This document shows positions 58,501-64,000 of a DNA stretch of 64,000 nt, piece after piece. The stretch is from positions 2,170,001 through 2,234,000 of the forward strand of contig NZ_OY762512.1 of NCBI RefSeq assembly GCF_963665995.1, given 5' to 3'. Both the position numbers and the translations under genes were made by a program. Source of the stretch: Pleurocapsa sp. FMAR1 (lineage in GTDB: Bacteria > Cyanobacteriota > Cyanobacteriia > Cyanobacteriales > Xenococcaceae). How positions within the stretch are numbered: the stretch's first letter is position 1; every line of letters starts with the position of its first letter. The notes beneath the pieces are model-generated. The model searched no databases. It was given only the letters and a program-made list of their open reading frames with translations, and was not told the origin of the DNA.

Positions 58501-58804
58501 AAGCCGTCAAGCATTCAATTTATTTGTTAAGGTTGATGGGAAGATAGGAAAATGGGGAGCTAATTTAACCATTTGCTTTCTAACTAAATAATAGGCAATT
58601 TCAATGCAGATTAGCTTAATCACTAAAAGTAGGCAGAAAAATTGAAAACTCAAATCAAATTGATTTAGAAATAAAAATTCATAAATATTAGCTACGATGT
58701 AGTTTATAAAAACTTTATTAGTATTTAACGATTATTACTGTTTTCTCAAACAGATTGTAACCTGCATAATTAACTTTATATAAGAATAAATTTTTTAATT
58801 AAAA
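58501..58804. other. AT-rich spacer before the first copy of a small membrane gene
   Basis: About 300 AT-rich bases with divergent promoters. The right part from 58755 (TTGTAACCTGCATAATTAA) is the start of the 980-bp unit that is duplicated from 59735 onward. Confidence 0.45.
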
Positions 58805-59041
58805 ATGACTCTGTACTTATCTGGTGCTGTTGCATACTGTATTTTCCTAATCTATAAGATGTTTAGCGAGCGAGAATGTTCCAAAACAGAAGGAATATCT
58901 TGGATTGTGATTACAATCGCTTCTTTATTATGGGTAATTGTCATTCCGATATCAATTATCGAAATCCAGAGCAAAACTAAAGTAAAAGCTCAATCAAGCA
59001 TACAGACAAAACAAATAAACTCTGGTTTAGAGATACATTAG
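58805..59041 (+). CDS. Small membrane protein, duplicated, copy 1
   Basis: 78 residues: LSGAVAYCIFLIYKMFSERE, then SWIVITIASLLWVIVIPISI, two hydrophobic segments separated by a charged loop, and a Lys/Gln-rich tail. Copy 2 (59785-59985) differs at few places but ends 12 residues earlier. No known family. The gene runs toward the tilS remnant. Confidence 0.6.
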   Translation: MTLYLSGAVAYCIFLIYKMFSERECSKTEGISWIVITIASLLWVIVIPISIIEIQSKTKVKAQSSIQTKQINSGLEIH

Positions 59042-59100
59042 TTGACAAGTTGAGATACTAAGGTGTTTGTCATCGGTTTAAAGCTCTTAGCTTTTGGCTC

Positions 59101-59732
59101 TTAGCTTTCAAGAGGTCTATTAAACACAATCCATTCCCCCAAGACTTGGGCGATCGCTCCTCCCGGTAAACTAGAGGTACAGCTTTTATTAGGTGCGGAT
59201 ATTAGCTGCACTACTGCTTCTATTTGGGCAAAATTTGGCTGTTTGGAGATTATATAGCCGCACCAAGTTAAATTAGCGGTGCGACCCCCTAAAGGGTGAA
59301 ACAGTTTGCTCAACGGGTCACAGACCTGCAACGCAACTGTTTCACCGCGTCGCCGACAGAGCGGGTGGAAACGGCTCCGTCCAGGAGCCTGTCTTGAGAC
59401 AGTTGTTCATGGGGGAAACCCCCAAGACCACACTGTCTCGCTGTTCCACACCCGAAGTTCAAGGGAACGCTCGAATCAGAGTAACGAGTAACGAGTTTTA
59501 AGAAATGTCTATCACGTTTACACGTAATGCTATAAGTTCAGAATAGGACGCGTCAAAATAATCTCTGGTGTCAAAGGACGTTGCCAGCTTAATGCACCCA
59601 AGCCATCTGCTCCAGCACCACGAATTAGGTTGTATAAAAATGTTTCGGCGCGATCGCTTTAAGTATGTCCTGTAACAACATACTTAAATCCTTTTTCTTC
59701 GGCAATTTCTACTAAAGTCTGATAACGCCACT
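59101..59732 (-). pseudogene. Truncated copy of tilS from a tandem duplication
   Basis: 59101-59256 encodes the same C-terminal residues as intact tilS (KQPNFAQIEAVVQLISAPNK, GGAIAQVLGEWIVFNRPLES). 59531-59732 matches the middle of tilS (GVKGRCQLNAPKPSAPAPRI on the reverse reading, then the KSDRAETF region, here with a TTTAAG/TTAA change creating a stop). The stretch between holds a GC-rich palindromic block in place of about 320 bases of tilS, and the N-terminal half including SGGxDS is absent. It is a non-functional duplicate. Confidence 0.85.
59278..59475. repeat. Composite palindromic block inside the tilS remnant
   Basis: It begins GGTGCGACCCCCTAAAGGG, the left end also seen in the toxin copy, and on the minus strand shows the module B core TGTCGGCGACGCGG split from GGGGGT by an A-type palindrome (TGAAACAGTTGCG ... 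CAAACTGTTTCACC), exactly the split site used in the 34.0 kb copy. A further hairpin set (GGAGCC/GGCTCC, GGGGGAAACCCCC, ACTGTCTC) follows, then AAGGGAACGCTCGAATC. The right outer arm is not a perfect partner of the left. Just outside, at 59259-59267, CCGCACCAAG looks like a stray right end of another copy. Confidence 0.7.
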
Positions 59733-59784
59733 TTTTGTAACCTGCATAATTAATTTTATACAAGAATAAATTTTTTGATTAAAA

Positions 59785-59985
59785 ATGACTCTATACTTAT
59801 CTGGTGCTGTTGCATACTGTATTTTCATAATCTATAAGATGTTTAGCGAGCGAGAATGTTCCAAAATAGAAGGAATATCTTGGATTGTGATTACAATCGC
59901 TTTCTTATTCTGGGTAATTGTCATTCCAATCTCAATTATCGAAATCCAGAGCAAAACTAAAGTAAAAGCTCAATCAAACATATAA
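59785..59985 (+). CDS. Small membrane protein, duplicated, copy 2
   Basis: 66 residues, nearly the same as copy 1 at 58805 (changes such as FIIYKMFSEREC and AFLFWVIVIPIS), ending after VKAQSNI because of a different stop. Both copies keep an open frame, and the few substitutions seen are mostly conservative, so both may still be under selection. Confidence 0.55.
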   Translation: MTLYLSGAVAYCIFIIYKMFSERECSKIEGISWIVITIAFLFWVIVIPISIIEIQSKTKVKAQSNI

Positions 59986-60043
59986 ACGAAAGTGATAAGT
60001 TAAGACACTACGCTGTTTGTCATCGGTTTAAAGCTTTTAGCTC

Positions 60044-61024
60044 TTAGCTTTCAAGAGGTCTATTAAACACAATCCATTCCCCCAAGACTTGGGCGATCGC
60101 TCCTCCTGGTAAGCTAGAGGTACGGCTTTTATTAGGTGCGGATATTAGCTGTACTACTGCTTCTATTTGGGCAAAATTTGGCTGTTTGGAGATTATAGAA
60201 GGCAAAAATTGACGAATTGCTCGACGTTGAATTGCAATGGGTGCAGAGCGCAAACCTAGGCGATTTAATTGATTATCTTTTTTTACTTCCTGTAATAGTT
60301 TCTGGGCTTCAGCTTCTAAGTATTCTACATCTGCTCGTAATAATTCTGCGGTTTGTGCCAAAGAGTTTTCCACCTGGGGATTAAAATTGGCTTGCAGGTA
60401 AGGAATTAACTCGCCACGAATGCGATTACGGGCATATTTATTATTTTCGTTAACCACATCAAACCAGATAGGTAAGTCAAATTGCTGACAAAATTCTAGA
60501 GTTTGGCGACGATATAAGTTCAAAATGGGACGCACCAAGATTATCTCTGGTGTCAAAGGACGTTGCCAGCTTAATGCACCTAAGCCATCTGCCCCTGCAC
60601 CACGAATCAGGTTATATAAAAATGTTTCGGCGCGATCGCTTTTTGTATGTCCTGTAACAACATACTTAAATCCTTTTTCTTCGGCAATTTCTACTAAAGC
60701 CTGATAACGCCACTTTCTAGCAGCAGCTTCGGTTTCTTGAAGAAGATTAGCAATTTTTAGATAAAAGGGTAACTGCCAAATATGAGCTACCTCCCTTACT
60801 CTTTGGGCAATTCCTGCGTCTGTTGACCATTGATGATCGCAGTGAGCGATCGCTAATTGCCAATCCCATTTTGAGCATAGATCTAGCAACAGCTTACCTA
60901 AACATAATGAATCTTGACCTCCTGATACAGCAATTAGAATTTTGGCTTTTTTGGGCAAAAGAGATCGTTTTCGCAGAGTTTTATGTACTTTTGTCTGAAT
61001 TTGAGTCCAATTTGCTTGAGGCAT
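60044..61024 (-). CDS. tilS: tRNA(Ile)-lysidine synthetase
   Basis: 326 residues. AKILIAVSGGQDSLCLGKLL holds the PP-loop SGGxDS; HCDHQWSTDA, VTGHTKSDRAETFLYNLIRG and RNRIRGELIPYL are the remaining substrate and ATP contacts. The enzyme adds lysine to C34 of tRNA-Ile(CAU) so that it reads AUA; it is essential in nearly all bacteria. The C-terminal 60 residues (PSIISKQPNFAQIEAVVQLI) are present in full. The last half was duplicated upstream of copy 1, but this copy is complete. Confidence 0.95.
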   Translation of the reverse strand: MPQANWTQIQTKVHKTLRKRSLLPKKAKILIAVSGGQDSLCLGKLLLDLCSKWDWQLAIAHCDHQWSTDAGIAQRVREVAHIWQLPFYLKIANLLQETEAAARKWRYQALVEIAEEKGFKYVVTGHTKSDRAETFLYNLIRGAGADGLGALSWQRPLTPEIILVRPILNLYRRQTLEFCQQFDLPIWFDVVNENNKYARNRIRGELIPYLQANFNPQVENSLAQTAELLRADVEYLEAEAQKLLQEVKKDNQLNRLGLRSAPIAIQRRAIRQFLPSIISKQPNFAQIEAVVQLISAPNKSRTSSLPGGAIAQVLGEWIVFNRPLES

Positions 61025-61451
61025 ATTGTAATAACATATAGAAATTGGCGATGGAATTAATTATTATCAATTTAGTTTCAAACTTTAAAAAACTAATTGT
61101 GATTAAATTCTCAACTTATCATCTCGAAATTGATTAAGCTTCTTTTCAAGCAGTAGAATCAATAAGTTAAATAAGGTTATTAGGCAAAAATAACCTTATT
61201 TGAGCGATTTCTGGTACTTTTACCTATTTATCTTTTAATTAACTTAGGTCATGTTCATTAAATTTGTAATCTATAAATAACTAATTGCTGTGCGAAAGGC
61301 AGCCTAATAAAGGAATAAAGATTAAGTAAAGTAATTTGCATTTGAAAAAATCATAGGTAATTATTATATATAAGTAATAACTAGTACCAATAAATACTGA
61401 TAAAAACTTGGTTCAGAGTAAAGTTCTTTTGTAAGTTCAAAATATTTGATT
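61025..61451. promoter_or_regulatory. Divergent promoter region of tilS and the receiver gene
   Basis: About 430 AT-rich bases between diverging genes. A perfect 12-bp inverted repeat lies at 61170-61200. Since no gene ends here, this repeat is more likely regulatory than a terminator. Confidence 0.5.
61170..61200. promoter_or_regulatory. Perfect 12-bp inverted repeat between diverging genes
   Basis: AATAAGGTTATT, loop AGGCAAA, AATAACCTTATT. It lies about 145 bases upstream of tilS and 250 bases upstream of the receiver gene, so it may be an operator for either one or form a leader hairpin. Confidence 0.55.
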
Positions 61452-62534
61452 ATGATTCGTATATTACTGGTTGATGACCAAAAAACGGTTATAGAAGCCC
61501 TAAAAATCTCTTTAGAACCTGAGCAGGATTTACAAATTGTGGGAACTGCTGATAATGGTATTTCTGCTATTGAACAAGTTGAAGCACTGCAACCCGATAT
61601 TGTGGTCATGAATATGGAGATGCCTATCTTAGATGGGGCTAGTGCTACCAAAAGAATCACAAGTCAATTTGTGAACACTAAAGTTTTGATACTTACTTCC
61701 TATGACAGTGATGAATATATTACTAAATCATTGGCGATGGGAGCTAGAGGTTACCTATTAAAAAATACAGACTCACAAGACATTGCTGGAGCTATTCGCA
61801 ATGTTCACAAAGGCTATACACAGATATCTCCTGGACTGCTAGAAAAGCTATTAGTGTATACAGATTCAGGAATAATACTGAGTAAGCTAAAAAATCCTGT
61901 AACCGCCCCTCAACAGGGAGGCATTTCCACTCGACAAGTTATGGGTAAATCACAAAAAACTGCTTCTACTTTGCAGCTTGCTTATCGTCAGCAACAAAAA
62001 GAAATTGTTAAATTGCGGCAAAGTCTGAACGAAAATCAACAGGAATTACCAAAAATCAGGCGAAACCTTGCTAACAATAGTAAATCAGTCTGGATGATTG
62101 CGATATTGGGACTACTTTCAATAGCAGCAATTAGTTTATTTTTGCTTAAGCTTTACAATAAGACAAACACTATTCAAGCCAAAGCTGAAAGTATTCAAAT
62201 TAATATTATTCCTATGGAAAGAGTTGGTTTATATGGAGAATTTAGTCTTAGTGGTCTTGCTGAAAGAGTAGCAAAATCCTATAAGAATGATTCATCACTG
62301 GCTGATATTTCTACTGTTTATGTAGCACAAGAGGATGACGCTATCGTTTTAAAAGGGAAAATTCCTAATGCTGCGCTGCTTAGCAAAATGGAAAATCTTG
62401 CCAAGCAAGTTCCTGGAGTAAATAAAGTTTATACTAGTCAAGTTTCAATCCAACAAGTCTCAGGCGAAAATGTTCTGGGTTCCCAGGCAATGGATTTTTT
62501 GCTTGAATCAACAATCTCAATTAAAAATGAATAA
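61452..62534 (+). CDS. Membrane-anchored receiver-like protein with C-terminal BON-like domain
   Basis: 360 residues from ATG 61452 (a TTG two codons earlier is less likely). Residues 1-120 form a REC domain: ILLVDDQKTVIEALKISL with the acid pair, a VLILTSYDSDEY segment and GYLLKN with the conserved Lys. The phosphoacceptor position reads VVMNMEMPILDG: Asn54 replaces Asp, so ordinary phosphorylation is not expected. There is no DNA-binding domain. A coiled-coil (180-205), a transmembrane helix (MIAILGLLSIAAISLFLLKL, about 215-235) and a domain resembling BON (ISTVYVAQEDDAIVLKGKIP, VPGVNKVYTSQVSI) follow. It may sense a state in the cytoplasm and act across the membrane. Confidence 0.85.
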   Translation: MIRILLVDDQKTVIEALKISLEPEQDLQIVGTADNGISAIEQVEALQPDIVVMNMEMPILDGASATKRITSQFVNTKVLILTSYDSDEYITKSLAMGARGYLLKNTDSQDIAGAIRNVHKGYTQISPGLLEKLLVYTDSGIILSKLKNPVTAPQQGGISTRQVMGKSQKTASTLQLAYRQQQKEIVKLRQSLNENQQELPKIRRNLANNSKSVWMIAILGLLSIAAISLFLLKLYNKTNTIQAKAESIQINIIPMERVGLYGEFSLSGLAERVAKSYKNDSSLADISTVYVAQEDDAIVLKGKIPNAALLSKMENLAKQVPGVNKVYTSQVSIQQVSGENVLGSQAMDFLLESTISIKNE

Positions 62535-62746
62535 TGATTGAGGAATTAAAATCTCAAAATCGCGATCGCGTGAGGGCGCGCAAGCCGTTGCAGACTCAGG
62601 CATCCCTTAAGAACTTATCGATTAATTAAGAAATAGCATCTATAAATTATTATTATTGTGGGCAATAAGTCTTAGGTAAAACGACAAAAAAACGTATTTA
62701 TTTTGCCCACCCTAAGAGAAAGCGATCGCACTGAACAAGACAAACT

Positions 62747-62767
62747 TTAATTGTTAATTGTTAATTG
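62747..62767. repeat. Tandem repeat, unit TTAATTG x3
   Basis: Three perfect 7-bp copies in the spacer after the receiver gene, followed by related words (ATAACTGATAATTG). The same kind of AATTGATAATTGATAATTG run occurs in the secD-secF spacer near 9488. Confidence 0.75.
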
Positions 62768-62782
62768 ATAACTGATAATTGT

Positions 62783-63979
62783 TTAAGCGATACTACCTCG
62801 CTTACGAGCTTCTTTATAAGATGTTCCCACGTTGCGTAAACCTGCTTTAATTAACTGTTGCTCTAAGAGTCCAAAAAAGCGAGCGCGATCGCCTCCCCGA
62901 ACTACCGCTTGATTATGTGCCTCTGCAAGGGCAACGGGATAACCATAGCCTTTATGTACCTGAGCCAGTACAATACTCAAAGAGCGATCGAATAAATCCT
63001 TGTCTTCTACTACCCAAGCAGGGACTTCAATCCGAGCTATTTCTGTTCCTACGTTGACATAGCAAAAATAAACCCGTTGAGCATCTTCATAAAGATCGAG
63101 AATACGTAAGTTACTGCGGTATAAAGGACTTCTTTGCCCTGGTAGTAGCTGACTACTCCAAAAAGTTGAATCACGCAAAGAGTCAATTTTCTGACAGGGA
63201 TAGTTATTGACTAAATCACCACAGTTAACTACACAGTTGGGGTGTTCATGCTCACAGGTTTGTAAACGCAAAAAGTTTAGTCCTTCTGTACTGCGGGAGG
63301 CACTTACATAACCCACCATCGGAATTTTGGTGGCTCTTAGTCGTTCACAAGCAGCCAAAATTGGCGGTAATATTTTATCCCGCGCTTCAACAGGCAAACC
63401 ATCTAAAAACCAGTAAATTAACGATCCATCTACCAAAGCCAGATTAGGAGTATCATAATGTTCTCCTGGGGGAAGCACCCAGTTACAGGCTATATCCGCC
63501 AAAATTTCTGCCTCGGAAACTGTACGCCGATAACCCATCCATTCTTCTAGACGAATACCCCATTGTCTAGAAACATATAAATCTTCAGTCTTATAAAATA
63601 CTTCTGGTACGCTATCTAATACAGGATGTAGACTCTGCCCATAGTGGATCATAATCTGACCAATATTAATTAAGTAGCAATAGGCAATTTCGTGGTGGGA
63701 AGGGGAAATTTGAGAACCATCTGTCGCAAAAACGCTATGGCTATAGGGAGCTATAGGAATATCAAAACACCGATCTAAAGGTTCGATGGGTGTGGCAGCA
63801 GCAAATAAAAGGCGATCGCGAAAATCAGCTTGAGTTGCAATTAATTTTGCTTGGGTACTAGCTGCTTGCTGCTGTAGCTTTTTAGCCAGTTCTAAACGTT
63901 CGCCAGAGGCGATCGCCTCTTTGTGCATATGTTGACTAATACCTGGAATTTGTCCCGCTATTTTCGATAGATCTAGCAT
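62783..63979 (-). CDS. nurA: NurA-domain nuclease-like protein
   Basis: 398 residues. VFATDGSQISPSHHEIAYCY and ALVDGSLIYWFLDG carry the aspartates of the two NurA metal sites; VGYVSASRSTEGLNFLRL and HKGYGYPVALAEAHNQAVV belong to the conserved core. NurA is a 5'-3' nuclease that in archaea works with the HerA helicase in double-strand-break processing. Here no herA gene is in view; the right edge of the window is 21 bases away. The N-terminal helix pair (residues 1-60) is typical for the cyanobacterial form. Confidence 0.85.
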   Translation of the reverse strand: MLDLSKIAGQIPGISQHMHKEAIASGERLELAKKLQQQAASTQAKLIATQADFRDRLLFAAATPIEPLDRCFDIPIAPYSHSVFATDGSQISPSHHEIAYCYLINIGQIMIHYGQSLHPVLDSVPEVFYKTEDLYVSRQWGIRLEEWMGYRRTVSEAEILADIACNWVLPPGEHYDTPNLALVDGSLIYWFLDGLPVEARDKILPPILAACERLRATKIPMVGYVSASRSTEGLNFLRLQTCEHEHPNCVVNCGDLVNNYPCQKIDSLRDSTFWSSQLLPGQRSPLYRSNLRILDLYEDAQRVYFCYVNVGTEIARIEVPAWVVEDKDLFDRSLSIVLAQVHKGYGYPVALAEAHNQAVVRGGDRARFFGLLEQQLIKAGLRNVGTSYKEARKRGSIA

Positions 63980-64000
63980 TTTATGATGATGAGTTGTTAG

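Larger units (their letters stand above)
58755..60715. repeat. 980-bp tandem duplication covering a small membrane gene and the tilS 3' half
   Basis: TTGTAACCTGCATAATTAA begins at 58755 and at 59735, so the copies are offset by 980 bases. Both contain a small plus-strand membrane-protein gene and, downstream in opposite sense, the tilS C-terminal half. In copy 2 tilS continues into the intact gene; in copy 1 tilS is cut off at 59734. Copy 1 also carries a GC-rich repeat block (59.28-59.48 kb) in place of a 0.3 kb stretch of tilS. Confidence 0.85.

Noticed and set aside
59306-59491. 61-codon plus-strand open frame in the tilS remnant
   Set aside because: Consists of palindromic repeat sequence inserted in a dead gene; not a gene.
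1-64000. tRNA or rRNA genes
   Set aside because: No cloverleaf-like GGTTCRAATC/CCA-type arrangement or rRNA stretch was recognised by reading; a tRNA search program would be needed to exclude one fully.

Overview
This 64 kb window comes from a phycobilisome-bearing cyanobacterium. Direct signs are the many HIP1 octamers (GCGATCGC) spread through genes and spacers, chlM (chlorophyll synthesis), an NblA-like phycobilisome-degradation gene, a PucC-family carrier, a beta-carbonic anhydrase with the cyanobacterial-type tail, cyanophycin genes, and a set of cyanobacteria-restricted families (DUF3038/DUF4335 and others). The DNA is AT-rich and repeat-rich and has many decayed genes, which suggests a large, repeat-laden genome such as those of baeocystous or filamentous lineages. 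The genus cannot be fixed from this window.

Layout. 1-6 kb is a graveyard: fragments of a DUF3616-like gene, a membrane protein, a zinc alcohol dehydrogenase, a secreted glycine-zipper protein with an in-frame stop, and a polyphosphate glucokinase whose tail now reads into rpe, followed by an IS630 element. One intact SDR gene sits among them. 6.3-11 kb holds a GH13 enzyme and the secD-secF export pair. 11.4-19.2 kb is one 2607-codon iterative polyketide synthase (KS-AT-DH-ER-KR-ACP) fused to a PLP-dependent alpha-oxoamine synthase. 19.5-26.2 kb has a repeat (LRV-like) protein, hisA, carbonic anhydrase and a tail-to-tail restriction-modification pair. 26.5-33.5 kb has moxR and a DUF58 gene, separated by a MazEF-like module and the divergent cphA2/cphB cyanophycin pair. 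34-38 kb has a lone EF-G gene and toxin-antitoxin modules. 38.3-41.5 kb is a VWA/PP2C/kinase triad (TerY-P-like). 41.8-48 kb has a PucC-like carrier, an RHH regulator, an A-type Fe-S carrier, hisC, nblA and chlM. 48.2-54 kb has a methyltransferase, a NERD-helicase-pentapeptide fusion and unknown proteins. 54-64 kb has mrp, DUF4335/DUF3038, a 980 bp tandem duplication of the tilS end, tilS, a membrane-bound receiver protein and nurA.

The most unusual signal is a family of short GC-rich nested palindromes. Their outermost 6-bp stems differ between copies but stay complementary (for example GGTCAG/CTGACC, GGTGCG/CGCACC, GAGAAG/CTTCTC) around a shared core. One copy broke the IS630 transposase, another broke a RelE-type toxin, and a composite copy sits in frame inside the polyketide synthase. 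That one gene carries four unrelated small repeat families, all in frame and all at domain linkers or surface-like segments. Several toxin-antitoxin loci are also decayed, by nonsense codons or by repeat insertion. No tRNA, rRNA or CRISPR array was seen.
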